DNA of 64,000 bases, taken from NCBI GenBank assembly GCA_949128115.1, contig OX421963.1:77061635-77125634 (forward strand). The letters run 5' to 3'. Positions 1 through 11,215 of this stretch are shown here, in pieces. Source of the DNA: Anaspis maculata. Lineage: Eukaryota; Arthropoda; Insecta; Coleoptera; Scraptiidae. The stretch's first letter is position 1. Each line of letters starts with the position of its first letter. Position numbers and translations under genes: made by a program. Under the pieces are notes generated by a model. The model saw only the letters and a list, made by a program, of their open reading frames with translations. It did no database searches and was not told the origin of the DNA.

Positions 1-600
1 GTCTTTATGGCCTCAGCATGATGGATCGACTAGCAGCAAAGTAAAAGTCGAAAATGATTAAGAATTAAACATAGCATAGGCAATGCATCAGGTGTGTGTA
101 TGCAGATTCCAGGAGAAAGGATGGATGAGAAAAAAATTAGGGTGTGAACAAAGCAGATCCGTAATGACTATAACGACTCAGCCTCTTATATACATTGCCC
201 TTCACTAAACTGTTGAGGTGTAAATTCAAAGAACCTTTGGTGATATGGAGTATGGACACTACAGGCTAGATTTCCGGTGAAATTTCTCAGTACTCTGCTT
301 GAGCCCCTGAATGGGTAGACAACTTATACTTCATACTTCAGTTTAATCCAACTTATGGCCGATGATCATTTAATATCAGAACGCCACCCTATTTGTGCTT
401 CTCCGTTTGTTTCATGTTAGAGATCGCAAGAGTGTTGGGATCTATTTACAATACAAATACTCAACCAGGTCTGGCTTTTTGTTCACCGTGACCACATTTC
501 AATTATCCCAAGGGTTCAAAGAAACGAATACTTTCTGAGGTCTCATGTCCGTCCAGGTAAGAGAAGAAATCTGGGGGAATTTAGTATCGTTTGGAGCCCT
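1..600. other. unassigned left edge
   Basis: No open frame, repeat or element end is recognisable here by eye. The stretch is ordinary AT-rich sequence without long homopolymers. A short match to the 397-bp repeat family downstream begins at about 580 (the GGAGCCCTATTGAGCCC motif). Confidence 0.4.
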
Positions 601-1820
601 ATTGAGCCCTCTTGTTGTAACGGTACCCCGGATACAAGGGCCGCTTCCCCCGAATCCCGGCTGATGATCAGTCGAGTTTGGCTGTGGTCCATTTTCCCAA
701 GACTAAGGCCCTTATGGCCGGCGATGATTTATTTCGGGTTGGGAGGATTGGAGGACAAAGAGGGCCACAGCCCCAGCCGAGGCCTGCTCTTATAGCGGAC
801 CTCAGGGTTATGGGCCGCGCTCGGTCTAGCTCAGGGTCTATGGATCCGCGAGAGGATGAACGCCAACAGCCCGCCAGCGTTGGAGGAAGGATGCATACGG
901 AATAAAAAAAAAGGAATAAAATTAGTAGTGAACAAATTCTCTATTGGACAACAAAATGAAAAAAAAAAGGTGAACAGCAAGAAAAAAAAATAGAGAAGAG
1001 TAATGATTACACGGACGGTTACACACTCAGATGCAGTGGCGAACTTATAAATACGATAAATTTTACGGTTGATGGATCAAAACAAGTTATACACAAATAC
1101 AGAAAATACTGGTGGCCTCTCTAGCGACCACAGCGACTATAGCCGAAGGCCCAGGTCCTCAAAGTAGCATTTGGGGAAGAGGGCGCCAACGTGCCGTTGG
1201 AGAGGTGTGCCTTCTCTGGGACTCGTGATGGAGACGCTGATTCGGCACGTCAAATCTGACAAGCCCCCGACTTCAATCGCTGTAGGGCTTTAGAGGCTGC
1301 GATATAGGTACGGTAAATTTAAGAATACAATAGGCATAGGCAACAGAACTGACCCTAGAGTCTCGTCGGAGTAGCTTAGCAGGGCTACACCCCCACCGAA
1401 GAATAAAATGAAAGAGGTACGTCACCGAGTCTTCGGGTGAGCAGCTGCTGGAGATGCGAGGGTTTCGGGTACGACTCAAGGGCGAAGGTCACTTGCTGAC
1501 GGGCGTAATTCAACGGTTGTCAGCCGGCGACACGGCAGCGCCGGATTGGCGACAAATTGACGTGGACCTGCATGAAGCGTCGGCGATGGCGAGCATGGCG
1601 CAGAAAGTCGGGCTCGCGAGTGCTAGCAGGGGTTACAACAGGAAACGGGCGATAGCTCTAGGCGGGGTGAAAACGGGGGTGACCTTTTGAGAATAATTCG
1701 GACAGTTAGAAATGACATATCGAAAGTGAACGGCTTCTTACTCATCGTTGCCGTTTTAGGGGCCCCAGGGGGCTCCAGCCCCATGGTGGTGATTCAGCTA
1801 CGCTGCAGCATGTTAAAGTA
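580..1820. other. GC-richer unassigned region
   Basis: This block is richer in GC than its surroundings. It has short open frames on both strands (for example + 678-905 and + 1454-1690) whose translations I do not recognise and which lack domain-like features. It could be remnants of a host exon, regulatory sequence or an unknown element. The 75- and 78-residue frames are too short and compositionally plain to be called genes. Confidence 0.3.
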
Positions 1821-1980
1821 ACGACTTCGAAAAATTTGACGGCCACCAATTTTTTTGACCCGTCAAAGCAAACAGAAAAAAAACAAACAAAAGTCAATCA
1901 ACTCGCTTCCTGCCAACCCTTCCGCCTTCTCGATAAGTACCGCCTCCAAATCTCTCCGTCCGAAAAACGCGACCGTTACA

Positions 1981-2788
1981 TTGTGTCTTCAATTATCGTT
2001 GCAGACCAGCTGATCCATTTCGAATTTCTCGAAGTTTCTGAAATCTTAGATATCTCCTTTGTGCCTTATCAAGTTTTTCAGAGCCCTATGTGGCCCCTCT
2101 TTGTCTTTATGTTTCATTTGTAGCCCTGCTGAGCCCCATTTTACAATGTGTTAGTTTTCCAAGCTCTAGTTAGCTCCTGTTAGTCTTTATGTGTCGGTCA
2201 AAGTTCTACGCGGGGCCCCCTCGTATCCCTAAGTGTCATTTGGAGCCCCAGTGAGCCCCGCCAGGCCTTCGCCCGATTTTTAGAGGCCCCTCCTCTCTTG
2301 TGTCTACATTGAAGCGTCTCAAGCCCTACTGAGCTCCATTGTATTTTCATGTATCGCTTGGAGCCCTATTGAGCCCCCTTGTGTCTTCAATTATAGTTTG
2401 CAGACCAGGTTACCCCCTTCTGACTTTTCGATGTTTCTGGAATCTTAGAAAACTTCTTTGTGCCTTATTATGTTTTTCAGAGCCTTTTGTGGCCCTCTGT
2501 GTCTTGATGTTTTATTTGCAGAACTGCTAAGCCCGTTTTTACAATGTGTTAATTTTCCAAGCTCTAGTTATCTCCTGTTAGTCTTTCTGTGTTGATCAAA
2601 GTTCTACGGGGCCCCCTCGTGTCCCCAAGTCTCATTTGGAGCCCCAGTGAGCCCCGCCAGGCCTTCGCCCGATTTTTAGACGCCTTTCTTCTCTTGTGTC
2701 TACATTGAAGCGTTCCAAGCCCTACTGAGCCTTCTTGTATCTCAAAGTATCGTTTGGAGCCCTATTGAGCCCCCTTATATCTTCAATT
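1981..2788. repeat. ~397-bp tandem repeat, copies 1, 2 and start of 3
   Basis: The phrase GTGTCTTCAATTAT occurs at 1983 and at 2381, and a diverged match (ATATCTTCAATT) starts at 2777, giving a period of 396-398 bp. The two full units align along their length with scattered substitutions. Within each unit the short phrase GAGCCCC recurs many times, so the unit itself seems built from a smaller ancestral motif. The third copy starts at 2777, is broken at 2788 by an inserted DNA element, and resumes at 4111. Confidence 0.85.
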
Positions 2789-4110
2789 CGCTGTGTTAGA
2801 ATGATAGTAAGATAACTTAAAATTTCTGTTTTTCGGATTATTTCAAAATCTATAGCTCCAAGCTATTCTCTACCTGGTAAAAGAATCGAATCACTCAGAA
2901 TCATCATGGAAGTACATGAAAAATGAATATCTCACTGTTATAATTATCTGTTTTTTTCACAGTTCTGGTCTAATACTCGGACATCTCAAAATGTTCTATT
3001 TCTTCTACTGAGAAATAGATCGAATTTGATCTTGCCTTCTGGTATAATACGAAGACATTTCAACATGTCCCGATTTTACAACAAATCTGATTTGAAAATT
3101 TCAAGTTGTCCTTATTTTTCATGCTATCTCAGTATTTTACTGTGAAAGATGTCTCACTCTTATACCAAAAAACCAACTGATTCAATGAAAGTCTTCAGAT
3201 ATTATATTTTAATGCACTATTGCACAAACATACTCTCATGCGTTTGTAAAATATCTTACTTTTCTCTAAGTTGTCCCACTATTTGACCAGAAATGTTCCG
3301 TGAATTGTTTGAAATGACTTGATAATTTTAACTTATCTCCAATGTACATTGCCATGATTTCGTAATCCATAGGTCAGTTTGTATTGGGTAAAACTGAACC
3401 AAAACAATGGATAGATGCGGAGGCAGACTATATTGGTTATAGCTATGGCCAAAACTGCCAAAAGTAAAAGAAATCGTGAAAATCGGTTCACAGGTTGAAA
3501 TGTTTGATGAAAAATCTTGAATAATTGAGTGACAAAGTTATGAACTTTGACATTTTTAAATATTTGACACACGACAGTTAGCGGAACACTATCTACTGTT
3601 CTGAATACAGTTTTCCAAGGACTTCCAAATGAATTTCCAATTTCTGATAGTGACACTTTCATTTGTCAGATGACAGCCAAAAACTAATGGGCTTATTCCA
3701 TGTCATACAATACTTAAGGATAACTATGGGAAATATGTTGAACCAGGCTATGCTTACTGTGCAATACTCGGACAACTTGAAAAAAAAGAGGGATAAATTC
3801 AAAATCACTCTACGAATTCCTGACGAATAGTAGGATAACTTACATGAAAAAACGGACAACTTCCAACAGAACCATTATTTCTAGCGATATACAAGGATAT
3901 GTTCACTTTTTGATTTTTTTCTCAAAGAGTAAATGTGATTTCATAATGAATTCCTCACAGGTCTATCAGGAGCGATATAATACAACTGGAAAATTAAAAA
4001 ATCTCCGAAATTTTGAGAAGAAGAGTGTTTTTCGTTCTTCTGAAATGTTCAAGTGGCGATTACTCGAAACTATGTTTTTCAAGTTGTCTTACTATCATTC
4101 TAGTACAGCA
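2789..4110. mobile_element. TIR DNA transposon, 1322 bp, 4-bp TSD
   Basis: The ends form inverted repeats of about 30 bp. The left end reads CGCTGTGTTAGAATGATAGT and the right end, reverse-complemented, reads TGCTGTACTAGAATGATAGT, and the match continues through a GTAAGAYAACTT block. AATT flanks both sides (2785-2788 and 4111-4114), and the outer sequence rejoins into an unbroken copy of the 397-bp repeat, which proves insertion. GACAACTT/AAGTTGTC recurs inside the element as subterminal repeats. No transposase is recognisable; minus-strand frames at 3333-3662 and 3659-3859 match nothing I know. A 4-bp TSD fits few superfamilies (Sola-like is one option), so the class is left open. Confidence 0.8.
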
Positions 4111-4222
4111 AATTATCGTTGGCAAACCAGGTGCCCTCTTCTGATTTCTCAAAGTTTCTGGAATCTCAGAAAGCTCCTTTGTGCCTTACTAGGCTTCTCA
4201 TAGCCCATGTGGCCCCCCCGGT
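4111..4222. repeat. 397-bp repeat, resumed third copy
   Basis: From AATTATCGTTGGCA to the run of C before 4220 this matches the first ~115 bp of the repeat unit at 1990-2100. It continues the copy interrupted at 2788 and is then truncated. Confidence 0.8.
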
Positions 4223-4283
4223 GTGAAGAATTGTCTGCGCGAATAATTGTCTTAGCGGTGAGTCGGTGAGATTTCTGGTCGGC

Positions 4284-4437
4284 GAGTTGTCCTGTCAGTG
4301 AGTTGTCTTGTCGGCGAGTTGTTCTGTCGACGAGTTGTCCTGTCTGCGAGTTTTTCTGTTGAAGAGTTGTCTTGTCGATAAGTTGTCCTGTCGATGAGTT
4401 GTCTTGTCAATGAGTTGGGTGTCGACGAGTTGTCCGA
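4284..4437. repeat. 16-bp minisatellite
   Basis: Eight uninterrupted 16-bp units related to GAGTTGTCCTGTCGAT start at 4284, 4300 and so on to 4396; a shorter ninth unit starts at 4412. Degenerate units precede it from about 4250. Translation on the minus strand gives a repetitive RQDNSST-like peptide, which is a by-product of the period and not a gene. It directly abuts the gag-like relic that follows. Confidence 0.9.
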
Positions 4438-4439
4438 CT

Positions 4440-5900
4440 CCCCATAATTTTGGGTCCAAGGCTGAAAATTGCGAAGCCTCATGTGACTGAATAGAAAAAA
4501 GGGCACGGGGGATCACTAATGACAACCAATGATCCTTACCTGACCAAACCACGCCGCTTATTCGTCACAAGCCATCAAACCAAGGTACAATTCATACTCC
4601 ATACTGGTGCCGATCTATGTGTTTACCCGGGGAGTAAGATTCGAAGACACCACTAGAAGACGACATATAAAGTCTCCGAGCCCAACAGAACCACATGTTG
4701 ACCTACGGAACCATAACTTTCTCCATAAACCTCGAAGTGTGACGTTAATATCACGTAGATTATTTGTTATTGCTGATGGCTCCAAACCAATTCTCGTTCT
4801 ACTTGTGGACGTTACTAACCAATGTCTTCTGGATCAAGTGACTTACCTCTCCACTTTAGACCGTCCTATCAAGAATGACCGAATCCCCTGCATCAAAACA
4901 ATGTAGCAAGATAGATAGATAGATATCGTTCATTTGTTTGCCTTCGACGGCACGTCTCCATGATTCTTTGTTCTACAACATCCTCAGTAAGTTTCCAGAG
5001 CTTACTAGACCAGTTGGGATTCTACATGACATGCAGCACTTCACTCTCCACTACATCAAGACTAGTCCAGGTCATCCTGTACTCTGCCGCATTCGTCGTT
5101 TGGCCCCCGAGCAGTTGCTATATGCTAAAGCTGAACTCGATGTAATGGTTCGTAACGAGACAGCACGTTCTTCTGGATCACCTTGGGCATCAGCTCTACA
5201 TTCAGTGTCAGCGCTAGTAGTGATTTTCTCTACTATCTATTTGGTGAAGGCCTACAATCAAATTGCTGTAAGCCCAGAAGACATTTCAAAGACCGCAACT
5301 ACCATGCCGTTCAGTTTATTTAAATTCCGGTTCATGGAATATTTAGCAATGCCGGCCAAACTTTTTAAACGTTGGTTGATGAGGTACTGCTTGATTTAGA
5401 TTTCTGCTTTGCCTACATCAACGAAATTTTGGTATTTTACCTCACCATCAAAATCACTGGGATCATTTTGGAGATTCTATTTCGAAGACTTCCGGGATAT
5501 GGTGTTCTAATTAACCCCAACAAGGTTACTCTTGGACACTCAGTTGTTCTGTTTCTTGGATATCAATTGGCCAGAAGAACACGACCATTTCCACAACGTA
5601 TTGCTGCGCTGCAAGGCCTCGTTTTACCGAGCCGCATCCGGCCTTCGACGTTTTCTTGGGATTATCAATTTTCACCGCCGGTTTTTACCATCGGGAACCA
5701 AATCAAGCACCGCTTCATGCTTGAATTACCAACCCGTGCAGCGCACAACCTGTGTATTGGTCACTACCTCTCGAACAAGCATTCGCTTCATGTAAGGACA
5801 GCTTTGCCCATGCGACACTCCTGGCTCACCTATAGACCATGAAACTACTCTTGGGCTCTTCACCGATGCCACAACAAGGCAATAAGCAGTTTATTTAAGC
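4440..5900 (+). pseudogene. Ty3/Gypsy gag-protease-RT relic
   Basis: This is a broken LTR-retrotransposon polyprotein read across several frames. In order it shows a gag tail (HNFGSKAENC, about 4442-4475), a retropepsin motif reading HTGADLCVYP at 4590-4625 where the family has D-T/S-G so the catalytic Asp is lost, a protease-RT linker, and RT from about 4990. RT blocks include GHPVLCRIRRLAPEQLLYAKAE, then a deletion of roughly 35-40 residues after PWASALHSV, then IYLVKAYNQIAVSPEDISKTA. The RT active box reads YINEILVF in place of YIDDILVF. LINFHRRFLP-type sequence (IINFHRRFLPSG) follows near 5660 in another frame and an RNaseH-start remnant (LGLFTDATT) lies near 5850. Stops, frameshifts and the two active-site losses make it non-functional. 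No LTRs were found. Confidence 0.9.
4908..4925. repeat. short (GATA)n tract
   Basis: About four units of GATA interrupt the Gypsy relic between the protease-like and RT-like parts. Confidence 0.8.
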
Positions 5901-8900
5901 CGAGAAACCAAGTTATGTTGCCCCGTCGACAACACTTGTCAACGTCAAAAGGGCAGTTTGCTGGATGGCTCAAAGTGTTGGTGTCACAACATTGCATGCA
6001 GGCGATGAAAAGTGTTGGCGACACAAGTGGTGCATCCAGGCTATGGGAAGCCATGACTGGTGGAACAAGCGGTGCATTCCAGTACCTAATTGAAAGCAGT
6101 GGCGGTGGAGGCAACATCTATGTCCATCTCTTTTTGACCCGATCGTGTCCTTTCATTTGCTAGGATGCGATGGCTGCAGCCGGTTGTTTTAGAAGTCAAA
6201 TCGCTGGAAATCTGTAGTGAGTTCTCGCAATTCTCAGCTCACTCCTTGGGTGTCAGCTTGCAAATATATTGCCAAAACATGAGTCTGTTCGTAGTTCGAG
6301 GATTACCACAAGTTGCGCGTCTTTAGACTGTCCAGTCAACGGTAAAAGGAACAGGTATTGTGAGTAGCATTAGTAGCATGGTCTTCTCTGGTAGTGGTTT
6401 ATTGGCAGTGCTCGTTGAAACAGAACGCCAACTATTGAGAACAGAGCAAAGATGCGAATCAGGTTCGAATCCACCCTGTATGCAATCCCGCACCAGTCGG
6501 ACGGACGACGGGGACTTGTCACGGCCGGCCGTGATAAATTTCCCTTTTTTTTGCCTTCTGAATTTCTGCTCGCTGCCGTACAGGCCATGGCGCTGCTGCC
6601 CAGAGGCAGGTTAAAATGTCCAAGGCAATTGATGAAGTACCGCTCTGCGGTGCAGCATGTCGCCGCATGCATGACAGAATGCACCACGTTTATTAATACG
6701 TATTGCAACTACCTACTACTACTACTACTGTGTTCGTTTGCCGATGCTTGCTTGCAACAAAATTGCAACCCAGCACACGCTTGTTGTTCGATTTTATACA
6801 GTCGCACTGCATTACGGTCGGTTAAAAATACATAAATGTTGTTTTGTGTATAGGTACAACACACACATACAAGGGTATGAGGTAGTCGAGCGTGAGCACT
6901 AAATGTTTCATATTATTATTTGCCAGTGCCATAAGCTGTTTATCGTTTTCGACGTTTCCTATTAGCTGATCCATCATCACGAGCCGGAGCTGAAGAGGGA
7001 TCGAATCAAACAAATCCCTTGTTGTTACCACTTCTGGTATTATCTAAAACAAGTACCTATAAGCGCTATAGCTGGAATACGAGTAGGTCATAGAGAGGAG
7101 ATCGAATTAATAAGGGACTTATCCGAGACTATGATAAGTCACATGAAGATGATTGAGCTCTAGACTATACCAGTAGCTACTTACTCTGTACCAACTGTAT
7201 ACCTACATCATAAACGAATTACAAGCGTATGATCTATAAGCATTGAGCATATAATATGCGTCTAAGCATGTAACCATGGCTGAAGATGTGAATTTAGCAT
7301 GACACACCCTGTACCAGCCGTAAGAACGGTAGATTATCGTTAGAAACGGTAGATCTGGTCGAGCCTATTATTCGTACATGTAATTTTGAAAGAGATATTC
7401 AAATATTCTTGCCAGTGAAAAACATAAATCACAAGCTCTAGGAGGCATGAGCCAGCCGTCACCTCTAATCTAATCCTCTGCGTTGTAAATTTAGCTTGCG
7501 GCTCCTCAAACTTATAATAATTCTTCTTGTGTATATTATGTGGTGCGTGTGTGTGCGTGTGTGTAATATCTTACGCATCCACCAAATGGTGCGTCTCTTC
7601 ATTAGTGATATAGACCGAAATGTGGCGTTGTTGATGAAGCAGAACTGTGGGGGACCCAAGACTCTGTGATGGAAAACAGTTGGCTTGACGCTGCTGAGAT
7701 TGATTCTTGTTTTCCTGGGGATAAGTTTTTTGCTCTTTTTGTCGAAATTTATCATGAAAGTCTCATTTCCGTCGAAACTAAAAAGGAGCTATTTAGATTC
7801 TGATGATATAACGTGGTCAACGTCTTAATTGGCAGAGCTGTAATTGGCATAATGCAGGGTTTCGATTTTGAAACTTGAGTGCGGAATGCGGGTCGATTTG
7901 CTTTGGATTTATATTTAATAAGGACTCCGCTGCAACCACCGTGGACCGTCGAATGAGTAGATGCCTGTAACTAAGAAAGATAAATCAAGAATCGCTCGAA
8001 GTCCGGTTTAGTCAAGAAAAGAGGTAACTGAACAGTTGGCAAAAATTGATATATTTACTCACATGATGCTAGATGGGTCAAAGTAGAACAGGACCATTTT
8101 TCAAAATTTACAAAATCAACTTTTTTTCAAGCATAAGCATCAATATTTCAGTCTGTGCGAACAGTCAGCAAGCCAATAAGAGCTTATTGCCATTTAATTA
8201 ATTCAGTTTAATTGTTGAAAATTCTGCATCATAATTCAATTCTTCTGCTGAAGAGAAGAAAAACTTATTCACATAATCACATCGAAATCACATACACATC
8301 AGGAGAATAACGTAATTTCATGGTCAGTCTTATACCGTTACAAGGAAGATAGCAGATGACGTAAATTTTTCAAAGTAGACGAAATTGTCTACCTTTATAA
8401 AAATCCGGTAGAATCGGGTAGCTGGTGTGCAGGTGGATTCTAGTGATGCCACGAAGCGATGTTTTGCAATCACCCTGTAAATCTCACATGAACGATTGAT
8501 CTTGATGGATCACCTATTGTATGCAATATCCCGGCCCATAAATTCGGCCTTTATAGCGACATAAACGCAGCAAGAACGGGGCTGTTATCATATTTGTGAT
8601 ACAATCACGTGCAATGATCTCGCGGACGATAATTACATCACGTTAAGCGAGACTTTAACATCGTCGTTAAAACTCCATGCCCGCGACCGGATACCGACAG
8701 CAACGGTCACGTCATCAAAAACTGTCTTTCGAGACGGGGCAGAGAATTTTCAAAATTCACAAGAGTATATACGCTTCAAAAGAAAAGCGCCTTCCCACAT
8801 GGCATTGATTCTTAAGGATGTATTCTCAGCAGGGCAAAATTATCTTTACTCACAACCACTATGGTAACTGATTCATTACATACCTAGTAGGAGGTCGGAA

Positions 8901-9138
8901 AGTGACCCATTGCCGACCTGCCGAGAAAGTGAAAAAATGGTAGCTTTAGGAGGGAAATTTCAAAATATGCATCCAACCAAACAATAACTGTGTTAATCAG
9001 TATTTTCTGAACCACGTTTCAGCAAAATTAATTGGCCTATCTGGAAGTTATGACAAAAAGTTAATTTTCAGATTTCAACTTTTAAACGCCTGTAAACCTG
9101 CAAGCTGAGTACATGGTTGTGAGTAAAATAGTATACAT
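5901..9138. other. 3.2 kb without recognisable genes
   Basis: Only short open frames occur, none with a recognisable domain. The contents I can name are an (ACT)n tract at 6714-6729, a (GT)n-like run near 7542-7564, and a box-B-like GGTTCGAATCC at about 6464 without a convincing tRNA fold. The part from 8400 to 8760 is somewhat GC-richer and non-repetitive and may be unique host DNA. Confidence 0.4.
6714..6729. repeat. (ACT)n microsatellite
   Basis: Five CTA/ACT units in a row. Confidence 0.85.
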
Positions 9139-10239
9139 TAAGGTAGGCCGCTGCTATAGGTGTGATTTTTTTGTTTTCATAATACGGACTTCTAACATCG
9201 CGGAAAAGTTGCAGTTTCATATACTGTTTTTCAAATATCTAGAAGCTTTTTGTCCCAAGTTTTCGTCTTCAGCCTCCGCAAGACGTGTCTTTCAGAAATG
9301 TCTTAACTTTCAGTTTTTGCAAGATAACGAATTGAGTTATGGAGAAAATTGTTGGAATACCTTAGTGAAAAAATGGATAAAACTCTTTATTCGACAAAAA
9401 TTAAGTGATAAGACTTCAATTATCAATATTTCATCTTTTTTTTTGTTTTGAGTTGGGTTGGTTTGTTTTGGGTCACTCTGGGTTGAAATTTTTTCTGACT
9501 TTACAAATATGGGAATCAGTTTTCTAGATTCATCTTGCTGTTAATAAAGCCATATCTTGATTCAGCTCCACAAACTGCTGATGCTACTTCTGCAACTGTT
9601 TTCACAAATCGCTCTACTGATTGGGTATATATAACAGGAAAAACGTAGAAATTCTGAATCAGGAATTATATCGTTAACATTCAGTAATTCTTTTAGTTCA
9701 TTATCCGACATACGGGGTGGTTTTTTGAAAAGGACTCACCTCCAATTTCTCGCTGCACAATTTTTTTCTGAGAAAAAGCTGATTTCCTTTTTGAGAGGGA
9801 CATCTAGGACACGTATTGCCAAATTCCTATCTTCAATCCTTTCGCCACTCTTGTATGAAAAACAGTTGAAATTGAAGTTTTCGCCCAAAGTTGCTCAATT
9901 TTTGTTGTAATTATTTCTGCAACTTCAAGGAAACTGGGCTTTTTGGGTGAATTTGTTTTTTTTTTCTGATTGCAAAAACAATACTGGAACACGGGTTTTA
10001 TGTGTTTCACTGTTTGATTTCATATTTTTTTATTGTAAATATATTTTTAAACATTTTCTGGCCTTATAAAAATTTGAGATTTTTTTCCCAAACATAGAAA
10101 TTTCAACGTCATTGCTGACTATGAAGTGATGATTTTTTTTCAAAAACGATGAAACGATTTCTTTTTGTAATCTGATTATGCATCTTTTTCGCGCTATTAG
10201 AATGAAAAAATCGAAAATATGATTTTTTGGCCCACCCTA
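9139..10239. mobile_element. non-autonomous hAT element, copy 1 (1101 bp)
   Basis: The 8-bp sequence GTATACAT lies immediately outside both ends (9131-9138 and 10240-10247). The termini are inverted: TAAGGTAGGCCG at the left and, reverse-complemented, TAGGGTGGGCCG at the right. An 8-bp TSD with TAGGG-type ends is the hAT signature. The whole element is the reverse complement of the element at 19062-20918, but lacks about 790 internal bases present there. The 112-aa frame inside it (9113-9451) has no transposase motif and appears in the other copy only as a similarly open stretch. Confidence 0.92.
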
Positions 10240-10243
10240 GTAT

Positions 10244-10336
10244 ACATACTCTCGACGGTAAATACATCATTCCAGCTTCGGGCTAGAGGCTCTCTGTGCC
10301 CTCAGCAGTAATGATGTATTTTCCGTCTCGGTATGT
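10244..10336. repeat. ~93-nt imperfect hairpin
   Basis: Arms 10244-10271 and 10310-10336 pair over about 26 positions (core AATACATCATT with AATGATGTATT, plus CGACGG with CCGTC), leaving a 38-nt loop. The size and pairing resemble a pre-miRNA stem but also a tiny palindromic MITE. It starts inside the target duplication of hAT copy 1. Confidence 0.6.
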
Positions 10337-10339
10337 AAT

Positions 10340-10760
10340 ATACTATTACAATTTCTCCCTCAAAAGTGTATATGAAAACTCAATTTTTCATACGGTTTAT
10401 ACTGGGTGTATCGGTAAGTGAATACATAGCGTTCTTTTGATTATGGAAAAAATATTTTTTTTTGTTGACAACTTTTTCAAAAAACGACCATGTACTCAAT
10501 TTTCTACGTCCCTCAAAATTAAAAAACAGTTGATAAATTTCTCGTTTGTCAGGAAAAGTCCCAGCAATCCTTTAGAAACTTTTATAGTATTCAAGGGCTA
10601 TTCGGCTCCTAAAAAAAATGTGGAGTAATCCAATGGATACAAGGTGGACAAACATTTGATGTCATTCCATCAAAATCTCGATATCTCTTTATTTTATTTT
10701 CGAGGGAGAAATATTGATACTCTGCGTATACAGCCTTGAGCCTTATCATTGGAAAGCCGC
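10340..10760. other. AT-rich, inverted TTTCTCCCTC ends
   Basis: TTTCTCCCTC occurs near 10355 and its complement GAGGGAGAAA near 10702. This hints at a small palindromic element or MITE of about 350-500 bp, but I could not define its ends or TSD. No gene is seen. Confidence 0.35.
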
Positions 10761-10849
10761 GACTAAACTGTGAACCGGGTCAAGGCTCAAGAGTCAAGAG
10801 CCGAACAGTTGTAACCAATGGGATCTAGTCAGTAGGAGCTCACTGCTAA

Positions 10850-11215
10850 CCTAACGATTTTCGTCGTCTTGGTCTGTAAACTGGCAACATGATTGTGTTG
10901 CAGCAGATTTTTTTCAAGTAAAACCGTGAAACAGTGACGAAGCATCAGCCACCAAGAGGAATCGGAATACCATGACTTCACAATTGGCTCATTTCGAGAT
11001 TTTGAGGTTTTGGTCTATAAACTGGTTTAAGGTGCTGCTAACTTTTTCAAGGAAATCCGTGAAGCACTAACGAAGTTTAGTTTGATGCTGATGATTGATT
11101 TTTGAGAAAAACGTGACACACCAACAAAGCATCCAAGCATCAAGATCAATCGGAACAAGGCTCCAAATTGCAGAAGCTGCCTGCTCACTTCACATTTTTC
11201 GAGGGTTTGATCTGT
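10850..11215. repeat. degenerate satellite, left block
   Basis: The phrases TGCTGCTAACTTTTTCAAGG, CCGTGAAGCACTAACGAAG, CATCAAGATCAATCGGAAC and GCCTGCTCACT recur with a loose period of about 110-190 bp. The same phrases return at 13515-13900 on the far side of the LINE relic. Confidence 0.6.

Noticed and set aside
4252..4552. 84- and 85-residue minus-strand frames with RQDNSST-like repeats
   Set aside because: They are translations of the 16-bp minisatellite; because 16 is not a multiple of three all frames stay open.
6400..6480. Possible tRNA or SINE with a GGTTCGAATCC B box
   Set aside because: No acceptor pairing, no convincing anticodon arm and no target duplication could be found around it.
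6880..6900. TGAGGTAGT, the seed of let-7, near 6880
   Set aside because: Only nine bases match; the following bases do not continue the let-7 sequence and no hairpin surrounds it.
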